From: Halapricum hydrolyticum
GTDB taxonomy: Archaea; Halobacteriota; Halobacteria; Halobacteriales; Haloarculaceae
NCBI GenBank assembly: GCA_025517565.1
Contig: JAOPKD010000007.1
Coordinates: 1 to 64,000 of the forward strand
Direction of reading: 5' to 3'
DNA: 64,000 nucleotides
In this document: one piece after another, positions 36,301 to 44,012 of the stretch
Layout: each line of letters opens with the position of its first letter
Position numbering within the stretch: the first letter of the stretch is position 1
Notes under the pieces: model-generated
What the model saw: the letters and a program-made list of their open reading frames with translations, nothing else
The model's database searches: none
Told to the model about the DNA's origin: nothing
Translations under genes and position numbers: made by a program

Positions 36301-37348
36301 AGACACTGTGCGAGACGTCGAGCCCGGACAGATGGATATCTTGGTGACGTTCGACGCACTTCCACCACAAACCTCGATCTACTATCACCATCCGGCTGTC
36401 CCGAAAACCATTGTACTCGGACATGACGACAACACTCTGGCCTCACGTGTACACGGTGTAGATCAGAAACGCCGGCCGTATCTTCCGCCACAAACCGGTA
36501 CTGATCTTCCGCAATTAGACGTAACCACTCATGGAAGCACGGTGGAGGAAGACACTGAACGAACGCTGACTGACAGCCTCTACAAGACGTACCTCTCTGT
36601 TGCATCCCAATCACGTGAAGATGATAATGCTGGAGGAAGGGGCTCGGCAGGCACGATTTCTCGCTACCGTGTTGGGTTCGAAGATGCCTCTCCAGTGACG
36701 CTCTCGGATGCACATCCTGTGATAATTCGATCAGAGGAGCACCTTGTTTCAGCGGGGGAGTACTCCCTTCGCTCTCTTGCACGGATCAGTGCTGGTGATG
36801 AAATCGTGCTCATTAACGACGACGTTCAGGCAGACCTCTGGGAAGACTTCCTGCGTGAAGACTGGGAGGGTGAAGCCGAGGGTGACACCGACGCTGCATT
36901 CCTAGACGCTGTTCAGCTGTGGTACGACGCTGTTCTTCGTGGACTTGAGAAACATTCACCGACTGATGATCCGAGCGATGGCGTCAGCGGGTTCGCAAGC
37001 GAAATTGAACAGGACGTATCCGTGAATGCCGACGCAGTACGGGACTGGGCACGCGGAGTCTTAGCAGCTGACTCACCGTCCGACCTCGTATTCCGGAGTG
37101 GGCTTCGCATCGGTCCCCGACACGCTGAGGGTGTTGAAGTAATCGCAAGCGAGTACGGATCGGAACGGATGGCAGAAAACTGGGAGCAAGTCTTCACTCG
37201 TATCAAAACGATCCGCGCGACACACCGTCAGCGCGGGAGTGTATTTTGGGAATGGCTTGCCGACCGTGCCTGTAGTGGAGACTTGTTCGATAAGCCGGGG
37301 GTCAGTCGGGAGGTCGTGGTTCGGTGCAGTAAATGTGACCGTGGATAA
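33365..37348 (+). CDS. drmE: DISARM system protein DrmE-like, very large
   Basis: A 1327-residue protein at the position of drmE, directly before drmA. Residues 1-110 are a polar Gln/Ser-rich lead. About 110-480 are helical, HEAT-like in appearance. From about 570 the sequence resembles a helicase-like core: strand-helix units (ASREKSVGVLCTKKTYKEML, VEPGQMDILVTFDALP) near residues 935-1000 look like the second RecA-like lobe. The C-terminal 230 residues (ISAGDEIVLIND onward) match the conserved end of DrmE-type proteins as I remember them. It ends with a Cys pair (VVRCSKCDRG). DrmE is the marker of class 2 DISARM; its exact activity is unknown. The GTG start is supported by the TATA box 29 bases upstream. 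Confidence 0.7.
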   Translation: MTDKDTTQHSISDFGGGQSSSRAQTNQEPEQSPPAGDEPVKLLDWLQNDETPSPASATDQLPLLVDQARSTGYDALTADQCIELILNDASPPVDHPQLVYLLDNRRVDTGLVLAHLSSIFPRDDFTLTESINFESLEELSYNTRMEAYRVVSRLPPSMDAYSLLRRVTELFDGKVEVGGEAYPVGGYFKGYATQSLDTAIEHPGSASHHLVTEILQDHPWRSLRLLAAKSSDHINTEVVEALTDELEGKSVLSDFHSGRITERLCRTYIEVDDPNSQRKLAELIQAALNADIYPNYWNEFIPPFVEEVRTGQGRGRDTGELLATVFSAIQSNNLAAVREVYPRKAIQKGLPEESKLWVPVLRVAASSWPELIVDSIDRLVSVARDCSSRSRTGICEAIASAGNACPGDILPAIGPLVRDLERVDTAREVRDVGKILQALEVYPPPPELFDLYGSTDSRIDSTTKDVVASLRRQFQQSNPELAPGDVSGIGEFSHDYSLVKRTGPVTWSPPQLGAAELSVINNTAEIALAASQSESAGDELTDTLQNILGSEEDFDDVDPSIQFLTPSHDSEWFELAILGTAIAQLIRPDIRVAVHTPATGGWGTKKDIRESLSQYGIVQSEDTAATVTPILDLIPTARVTDGIHVETSGTTIQENPPYLTLVRDIDSLTDAPADVVLYNWVSGIDAGDAAQIQTWRGTLINGTPQSYTPGSRQVNGQTSGETRGVADSVSLRHLTQIDDQDLPSLTESYSEHPVHIEVHGVFAEQYGADRRQHVGPPTDLAHPVLLQPDQETSNSNPMSPQESAAESLTEGPSSVHVYSVESDSEIGDLLGRLDEFSDKIGDSTAAGAVRRLRYTFSSLPVTVDLHDHWVQNQLDQGNRWVPRRLHGRRNEIEELHEEAVIDAEILDLALTTVDTLLDRLAERNPLGEKLLDVLDEAASREKSVGVLCTKKTYKEMLDIFLRERASDWVLGDDLLLLDEDTVRDVEPGQMDILVTFDALPPQTSIYYHHPAVPKTIVLGHDDNTLASRVHGVDQKRRPYLPPQTGTDLPQLDVTTHGSTVEEDTERTLTDSLYKTYLSVASQSREDDNAGGRGSAGTISRYRVGFEDASPVTLSDAHPVIIRSEEHLVSAGEYSLRSLARISAGDEIVLINDDVQADLWEDFLREDWEGEAEGDTDAAFLDAVQLWYDAVLRGLEKHSPTDDPSDGVSGFASEIEQDVSVNADAVRDWARGVLAADSPSDLVFRSGLRIGPRHAEGVEVIASEYGSERMAENWEQVFTRIKTIRATHRQRGSVFWEWLADRACSGDLFDKPGVSREVVVRCSKCDRG

Positions 37349-37364
37349 TGTCGGGGGCCTGGGC

Positions 37365-37374
37365 TTATATTTAT
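37365..37374 (+). promoter_or_regulatory. TATA box before drmA
   Basis: TTATATTTAT lies 31-40 bases before the drmA ATG in the short spacer after drmE, indicating an internal promoter driving drmA, drmB and drmC. Confidence 0.5.
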
Positions 37375-37404
37375 CCCTGGCACCCCCTTATGCCGAAGTA
37401 ACGA

Positions 37405-40400
37405 ATGGCAGACATCGATGGTGCATCCCGCGACGACATCGAAACCTTTGCTTCAGAACTCGTCGGGGATACTGTTGACCGAATCCGAGGGGCGCATATT
37501 GACGAGGGTGAACGTACCCCGCCTGGATTGACACCGCGAACGAACTTTTTCTCCGGAGCGCTCACGCCTGAAGAACAGGACACGAAAATCGATAAAGAAA
37601 TCCAATCACGGCAGTCGCCATCAACACTGGGGCTAATTGGCCGCGTGACGACCACTGATGGCGGTGACACAATCACCCTGAGCGTCCGGTTATCCTTTGC
37701 TCTGTACTATCGCGTCATCCCGACACCGGCAGAGGCTGCTGAGGCAGACGAAGACGCACCGACGGTGTACCGGAAGTATGTGCTTCGAGAGCCCGGTGAC
37801 GACGACGCGGACATCGGTGTGAGTACAACTGTTTCATTCGATGCCACTGCAGAAAACACCGGTCTCCTCAGTGAAGCATCGGACAAAGTTGAACGAGAGT
37901 TGAACAGGAAGATCCGGGCGGCTACCAAGAAGCATATCGAGTCTGCACCGGACCTGTTCGACAGTGATCTCGGGGCCGTGAAGAACTTCGTGTCGAACAA
38001 TGATAACTTGGCTGACGACGACTACCTGGAGAACCTCTCTGATGCACCTGTCGGCGGAGACACGGAGTATGCTCCGACCCCGAGAATGGACGTGACTGTT
38101 CGTCTTCTTGAAGCGCTTGATGAAACGACAGCCACAGCAGATACGCCAGGGTCTGCTGTTGTCCGTGTTGACGTGACTAACAAAAGCGACGAGGAACCAG
38201 ACTTCGGAGACCTCGACCTCGCAACATATGAAACACAGCTAGAGTTGCGAGGAAAAAACGAAACTGAATTCCAGCCGATGAGCTTCGAAGATGTCCCTGA
38301 AGGATTCCGCTATGACTCCTCGGTTCCTGGGCAAGGCCAGAACTGCACTGCTATCTGGACAGAGGGGGAAACGGGCATCAAATCGGAAACCATTCCTGTT
38401 CACAAGCAGGCGTACTTCGGTCACCGGCAGTACTCCGGTGAAGCAGCACCACAGTTCGACACACTGGCCACAGACCCGCTCCCGGTACTGCGGGCAGTTC
38501 GCCAGAAATTGAAACAGTACAAAAGGGACGACTGGCAGGACCGTCTTGACGAGGCGAAAACGGCTGCCACAGACCCTGAGTCGAATCCGACAGTAGAGAC
38601 AATCAAATCAGACATACAGCGGTTTGAACGGGAGATTGAACGATTTGATCGTGGTGTCAAGCTTCTTGAAGAGGATCAAATGGCGCGGGAGCTCTTCAAG
38701 CAAGTGAACCGCGTATTCCTTCGCAAGGTCCGGGAAGGCGACCCCTGGGATGAGGATGCGGAACTTGAATATCCCGGCTGGCGACCGTTCCAGGTTGTCT
38801 TCATCGTGTCCCTACTACCGGACATCGTCCACGAAGAACGGGACTTCGACCCGGAGACCCACGATCGTGACAAGGCAGACCTCCTGTACTTCCCGACTGG
38901 AGGTGGGAAAACGGAGGCCTACCTCGCCTTGCTTGCCTTCACGGCGTTGTTCGACAGGCGACGTGGGAAAGAGTTCGGTCTGTCAGCGATGATGCGTTTC
39001 CCACTCCGGTTGCTGTCGCTGCAACAGTTCCAGCGAGTCGTTGAAATCCTCGTCCACGCAGATGAGGTCCGGAAAGAGGAAGAGTATGGTGGGGAGCCGC
39101 TCAGCGCCGGATTCTTCACCGGAAACACAGAGAACAGCCTCGGGAATTTGCTGAAATCCGAGTTCAATGGTTGGTACCCCAGTTATCCGCAGGACGGGGA
39201 GGCGTTAGAGGAGAACCGCGGGAAACTACGTGAGTTCAAGAAGCGCTGGAACCAAGAAGATGGGCACGACCTCGAACAGGTCAGTCGTGAGGATTACCGT
39301 GCGGTCGAAAAATGCCCGCTCTGCGGCAGTGACGTTGATCTCGTATTCAGTACAACGACTGATCGAGTCGAACATCACTGTTCGTCAGCATCCTGTCGTC
39401 GGGAAAAGCTGCACGTTCACGTGACGGACATCGATCTCTATCGTGCTGTTCCAACGATCGTTGTCGGAACCCAAGACAAACTTGCAGCTCTTGGGTACAA
39501 TTACCGCTTCCGAACACTTGCCGGGTATATCACCCATCGTTGCCCAGAACACGGGTATACACACCAAGGCGACGAGTGCATGATGTCGCGGTTCTGTGGC
39601 CGAGACAAACAGGACTTCGAGACGGACTACGGTGATTTAGAGCGCGTTGATGTTCATGACCCGGTCCCAACGCTCTGTTTACAGGACGAGTTGCACCTCG
39701 TCAACGAGGATCTCGGGACCTTTGAGAGCCACTACTACGCCGCCTTCGAGAAGCACCTCGAATGGGCCGCTGAAAAGCAAGGAATCGACTACTCCGAACC
39801 CAAGAAGATAGCAGCGACAGCAACGATCGAAGAATCGGACAATCAGGTCAAGCATCTGTACGGCGGGAAGAATACAATCCGGTTCCCTGCACCCGGACCG
39901 GATTATCGAGAATCCGCCTACACAACGACTGACGAAGACCGGGTTCAACGGCACTACGTCGGTGTTGTTCCTTGGAACCGCAGCCAGATTAACAGCATCA
40001 TCCGGCTCTTGGAGATGCACCAGCGCCGGATTCAGGACTGGCTTGACGAACCCGAAACATCGCTGCAGGAGTTCGACTTCGAGGAGGTGTCCGATCCGGA
40101 AACGTTCGAAAACATCCTGAACCATTACTACACACTGGTAACCTACGTCATCTCCAAATTCGAGGGCGGTCGTGTCTACAAGTCCACTGAAACCCAGGTG
40201 AACGATAACCTGACCGACGATGGATACGACGCCGTGCAGAAATTCGATATGCAGGGGAACACCGACCCAGATGCGATGGCCGACATGCTCAACCGATTCG
40301 AGCAGGTCGGTGAAGACGATGGTACAACCTACGAGGATATTGAAGGCCTGATCACTGCGACCAGTTCAATCAGTCACGGTGTGGACATTGACTCTCTCGG

Positions 40401-41010
40401 GTACATGGTATTCTTCAATGCACCACCACGGATGTCCGAGTATATTCAGGCATCCTCGCGTGTTGGCCGCAAGCACCCGGGAATCGTGTTGGACGTTTTC
40501 GACCCGTTAGGAGAGCGTGACCGGTCGCACTATCATTACTTCCACAAGTACCACGAGTACCTCGACCGGCTCGTTGAACCAGTAGCGATTAACCGATGGG
40601 CGAAATTCAGTGTGGAGCGAACCTTCCCGGGGATCTTCATGTCGCTCCTGTACATTCGGTACTTCGATGAATTGAGTGAGCACCTCGGGTATTTCAAAAA
40701 CAGAGCCCACCCACGGATGGCGCGAAAGGCCGAACAGGCCGGTGTAATCGACCAAGACCAGATCATTGAGGACCTCATCGAGATTTACGGGGAAGACTGG
40801 GAGACCGGTCAGTGCCCGTTCACGGACCGGATTGAAGAACTCGTTCAGATCTCGTTCAACAACATCCAGAGCGGTACTGCAGAGGACATTGAGGGGTGTC
40901 TCGCTGGACGGGTGATGTTGAGTCTTCGTGACGTGGATGATCCGATAGACATCAAACCGAGTTACAGCCATGAAGATGCGTTCGAGGCTGTGGGGGTGGA
41001 CACGCGATGA
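37405..41010 (+). CDS. drmA: DISARM helicase DrmA
   Basis: A 1201-residue SF2-type helicase, the core motor of DISARM. Walker A is YFPTGGGKTEAYLALLAF near residue 495. The DExH box is LQDELHLVNEDLG near 757. Motif V/VI is visible as TATSSISHGVDIDSLGYMVFF and QASSRVGRKHPG near 1015. A zinc-binding insertion (CPLCGSD ... CSSASC) lies near 638-665. The N-terminal 450 residues are a long non-helicase region with coiled-coil parts. Its stop overlaps the drmB start (ATGA), so the two proteins are translated together; in known DISARM DrmA and DrmB form the DNA-loading complex. Confidence 0.93.
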   Translation: MADIDGASRDDIETFASELVGDTVDRIRGAHIDEGERTPPGLTPRTNFFSGALTPEEQDTKIDKEIQSRQSPSTLGLIGRVTTTDGGDTITLSVRLSFALYYRVIPTPAEAAEADEDAPTVYRKYVLREPGDDDADIGVSTTVSFDATAENTGLLSEASDKVERELNRKIRAATKKHIESAPDLFDSDLGAVKNFVSNNDNLADDDYLENLSDAPVGGDTEYAPTPRMDVTVRLLEALDETTATADTPGSAVVRVDVTNKSDEEPDFGDLDLATYETQLELRGKNETEFQPMSFEDVPEGFRYDSSVPGQGQNCTAIWTEGETGIKSETIPVHKQAYFGHRQYSGEAAPQFDTLATDPLPVLRAVRQKLKQYKRDDWQDRLDEAKTAATDPESNPTVETIKSDIQRFEREIERFDRGVKLLEEDQMARELFKQVNRVFLRKVREGDPWDEDAELEYPGWRPFQVVFIVSLLPDIVHEERDFDPETHDRDKADLLYFPTGGGKTEAYLALLAFTALFDRRRGKEFGLSAMMRFPLRLLSLQQFQRVVEILVHADEVRKEEEYGGEPLSAGFFTGNTENSLGNLLKSEFNGWYPSYPQDGEALEENRGKLREFKKRWNQEDGHDLEQVSREDYRAVEKCPLCGSDVDLVFSTTTDRVEHHCSSASCRREKLHVHVTDIDLYRAVPTIVVGTQDKLAALGYNYRFRTLAGYITHRCPEHGYTHQGDECMMSRFCGRDKQDFETDYGDLERVDVHDPVPTLCLQDELHLVNEDLGTFESHYYAAFEKHLEWAAEKQGIDYSEPKKIAATATIEESDNQVKHLYGGKNTIRFPAPGPDYRESAYTTTDEDRVQRHYVGVVPWNRSQINSIIRLLEMHQRRIQDWLDEPETSLQEFDFEEVSDPETFENILNHYYTLVTYVISKFEGGRVYKSTETQVNDNLTDDGYDAVQKFDMQGNTDPDAMADMLNRFEQVGEDDGTTYEDIEGLITATSSISHGVDIDSLGYMVFFNAPPRMSEYIQASSRVGRKHPGIVLDVFDPLGERDRSHYHYFHKYHEYLDRLVEPVAINRWAKFSVERTFPGIFMSLLYIRYFDELSEHLGYFKNRAHPRMARKAEQAGVIDQDQIIEDLIEIYGEDWETGQCPFTDRIEELVQISFNNIQSGTAEDIEGCLAGRVMLSLRDVDDPIDIKPSYSHEDAFEAVGVDTR

Positions 41011-42824
41011 CTGATAATATGCGTCGCGGGAAGATGCAGGTGATGTACAACTTCCCGCCCGGAGCGACGTTCTCGAACCCGAAACACAATCTCATCGAGC
41101 AGGCAGCAAGGATGTCCGGCGAGCAGATGGAGATCGCCAGTGAACAGGAGATGATCGATCACGTTCATGCCAGTCTTGACAACTGGAGTGGCGGTGTTGA
41201 GGGAGCATTATCACCGCCGACACCCGATCGGTGGGCAATTATCGATCCATCGGATGTGTACGCGGAAATCTTCCCGCGTGTCTTTGATTGCAGGGACTGC
41301 GGGAAGGTTCACGACTACAGTGACGAGCGCATCAGAGGGCTTGAACAGAGCGGATTGAGTTGCCAACGACCGGGGTGCGATGGAGCCCTCAACCAGATTC
41401 ACCATGTTGGTGTGTGCCCCTCCTGTTCAGATATTAGATCGGTTTTCGTTCCGGGTTGTGACAAGCACGGGTACTCATACGTAATGCTGGATGACCGTGC
41501 AGACCGGTATCAAGATTTCAAGTGGCGGTGTGGTGCCTGTAACGGGAAGGTCATCCGCGATGATTTCCAGACGTTCTGTGAATGTGGCGAGCGGATGGAC
41601 GTAACCGTCCATTCGTCGTCAAAGGCAATGAATATTCACGACGTCACTCGCGTTGATCTCGGTGACCGGAATATCTACCAGAGCAGCATACGCTCAGAGG
41701 AAGAGATTGACCCAATTGTCATCGGGGCCTATCTTGGCGAGTTCGATCATCCTGAGACGAGTCTAAAGGAGATGGTGGACAAAGAAGGGGTATCACAAAT
41801 CGACTTTGACGAACTTGATACCGACAACCCTGAGGTGATTGAACAGACCAAGCAAGCTCTTGGCCAAATTGGCGGGGATCAAGATCCTGAGTTGGTTCGT
41901 GAGATGGTCCAGGCGAAAGCTGGGGATGTTGAGCCGTCTGACAACATGCGGCGGTACATCCAATTGCGGGAGATAATGGAACAGGAAAGCGCGCGAGAAA
42001 CCGCTACGCCTAGAGAGACACAGCTTATGGATCAGATGGGGGTTCTTGATATCGGTGTCACATCTGAGTTCCCACTCCTCAAAGCAGTATACGGCTATCA
42101 CCGCACCTATGATGACGAGGAAGACGGTGGTTCAACCCCTGCTGCCCGGATGTTCCCACCAGTCCAAGTTGAAGATGGGGAATGGCGCACACCGATTTAC
42201 ACAACCCGGTCAAAGACGGAGGCTGCGATCGTCCAGTTAGACCCTCGCCAAGTTGGTCACTGGCTCGCCGAGAGTGGATACCCCATCGAGGACACGCTGA
42301 ATATGGAGCTTTCGGAGGCACGAGCGACGCTATACGCGGAAATGGAGGCAATAGAACCGTACTCAACTGATGTGAATGACGGCAGTCAGTATAACGAAAT
42401 CACACTTGCTGTCCACTGCCTTCTGCATACGATTTCCCACCTGCTCATTCAGCGTGCTGCTGTCCATTCTGGGATCGACGAGACCTCATTCGCTGAATAT
42501 CTATTCACAGAGGGCCTCGCAACTGCCATCTACGCGAATAACACGCAGAACTACACGGCAGGTGGGCTCTTCACCTTGATTGACCGGAACCTCGATGACT
42601 GGTTGCTTAGCACACTGACAGAGGGGGAAAGTTGCATGTATGACTCTACGTGTGCTGACATTCGGGGCGGTGCGTGTCACTCCTGTCTCCATATGTCAGA
42701 AATCGGTTGCCAGCACTTCAACAAGAACCTCTCACGAATCGTTCTCTACGGGAATCGGATCGCATCTGGGGTGCCAGCTGGATTCTGGAAATTGACCGGT
42801 GGACTTGGCGGGAAAAGTACCTGA
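41007..42824 (+). CDS. drmB: DISARM protein DrmB (DUF1998)
   Basis: A 605-residue partner of DrmA. It carries several Cys pairs that suggest zinc ribbons: CRDCGK near residue 94, CQRPGC near 118, CPSCSD with a later Cys near 137-150, CGACNGK and CECGER. The C-terminal DUF1998-type segment contains HCLLHTISHLLIQRAAVHSGI and a Cys-rich end (CADIRGGACHSCLHMSEIGC). The ATG overlaps the end of drmA, and drmC begins 7 bases after its stop. DrmB is thought to regulate or assist DrmA in recognising foreign DNA. Confidence 0.92.
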   Translation: MTDNMRRGKMQVMYNFPPGATFSNPKHNLIEQAARMSGEQMEIASEQEMIDHVHASLDNWSGGVEGALSPPTPDRWAIIDPSDVYAEIFPRVFDCRDCGKVHDYSDERIRGLEQSGLSCQRPGCDGALNQIHHVGVCPSCSDIRSVFVPGCDKHGYSYVMLDDRADRYQDFKWRCGACNGKVIRDDFQTFCECGERMDVTVHSSSKAMNIHDVTRVDLGDRNIYQSSIRSEEEIDPIVIGAYLGEFDHPETSLKEMVDKEGVSQIDFDELDTDNPEVIEQTKQALGQIGGDQDPELVREMVQAKAGDVEPSDNMRRYIQLREIMEQESARETATPRETQLMDQMGVLDIGVTSEFPLLKAVYGYHRTYDDEEDGGSTPAARMFPPVQVEDGEWRTPIYTTRSKTEAAIVQLDPRQVGHWLAESGYPIEDTLNMELSEARATLYAEMEAIEPYSTDVNDGSQYNEITLAVHCLLHTISHLLIQRAAVHSGIDETSFAEYLFTEGLATAIYANNTQNYTAGGLFTLIDRNLDDWLLSTLTEGESCMYDSTCADIRGGACHSCLHMSEIGCQHFNKNLSRIVLYGNRIASGVPAGFWKLTGGLGGKST

Positions 42825-42831
42825 CACAGAA

Positions 42832-43689
42832 ATGACGCTAGCAACACCAGCCCAATTCGTACAGGCGGTTCGAGCACACGAGATTGAGCCAGTAGTCTTC
42901 TGTACGCATCTCCTCCATACTGCTGCCTCTGGTGAAGGAACTATTGACCCTTCACAGACGGCAGAGGAGTTTGACATCCATCGAGAGGCCGCGAATCATC
43001 TTCATGATCTCGCATCTGAGTTTGGTCTCGTTGGTTTCACATCTCAGACGACTAATCGGGTCAAGGTGAACCGCAATACGACGATCGAATTCATTCAATT
43101 TCTAAACATATTTGATGACCACCTGACGGCCTCCGAAGCTGAGTTACTCGCAAATGACGCAGTACACGATGTCGAACTAAGTATCGCTGTACCGGATGAA
43201 TTTGATGAGCGATCAGCAGAGCTCATGGCGCGTCTTATTCGATTAGTTCGGAATGCCGATCGGGAGTTGCTGCTTGTCACTCCCTTCTTCACCCGGTTTG
43301 GCGTGGATGTTTTCGTTGACCATCTTGCATCTGCAACTGACCAAGGTGTTGACGTTACACTCCTCACCAGAGATGTAACTGATGATGGGGAAAACGCAGA
43401 CCACGTGGAACGGATTCGGGAAACAGTCCGAAGCAGTGGAGACACATCTAATTTCCATGTCTATCAGTACGATTCACCTCACGGTCGCCTGCACGCCAAG
43501 ACCCTAATCGCAGACGCCGAGGTAGCATATGTTGGAAGTGCTAATCTTACGAATTATAGCCTTAAAGAGGCGATTGAGATTGGGTTGATTGTCCGTGGAC
43601 CAGTTGTTGACGAGGTAACTGACTTCTTTGAGGCGGTTCGCCGTTCCGCGAACACGCACGAGTACTCTGAGGGACCAGTTCGTCCCTGA
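42832..43689 (+). CDS. drmC: DISARM phospholipase D-like protein DrmC
   Basis: A 285-residue PLD-superfamily protein. One HKD motif is present, HAKTLIADAEVAYVGSANLT near residue 221; the pattern RELLLVTPFFT near 143 is the first half-site strand without a full HKD. PLD-fold DrmC proteins are predicted nucleases; in published DISARM work drmC was dispensable for some phages. The ATG at 42832 is 7 bases after the drmB stop; a GTG at 42799 overlapping drmB is the alternative. Confidence 0.9.
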   Translation: MTLATPAQFVQAVRAHEIEPVVFCTHLLHTAASGEGTIDPSQTAEEFDIHREAANHLHDLASEFGLVGFTSQTTNRVKVNRNTTIEFIQFLNIFDDHLTASEAELLANDAVHDVELSIAVPDEFDERSAELMARLIRLVRNADRELLLVTPFFTRFGVDVFVDHLASATDQGVDVTLLTRDVTDDGENADHVERIRETVRSSGDTSNFHVYQYDSPHGRLHAKTLIADAEVAYVGSANLTNYSLKEAIEIGLIVRGPVVDEVTDFFEAVRRSANTHEYSEGPVRP

Positions 43690-44012
43690 ACCTCCTCTAG
43701 TCGCCGTAATTGAGATTCAACGAAGAGACAACACGAGTGTAACGGGCACTGCAAGGTGACCGGCAATTTTCTCGGCGTCAACTAGGGCCTCGTACTCTTC
43801 GGCTGTTATTTCGGTTTCCCGTAGGGGAGATCTATTCCCATGGATTATGCCCTCATCTAGTCGCGTATTCCATAAGCACCGGTGTAATTGGCGGGTCGGT
43901 TCCAGTTACGATAGCAAGAACTCCTCGAAAACAGGTGTTATTCCACGGGTTATCGGGCCACACCCTCTCAGGAATCCTGGCCTTTTTATTGCTGAGTGAT
44001 AATGTCCAGGTA
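43690..44012. promoter_or_regulatory. Spacer with promoter of drmMII
   Basis: About 320 bases without a convincing gene. TTTTTATT at 43983-43990 lies 23-30 bases before the ATG at 44013 and is the probable TATA box of the methyltransferase gene, letting the protective enzyme be made independently of the restriction genes. Confidence 0.5.
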
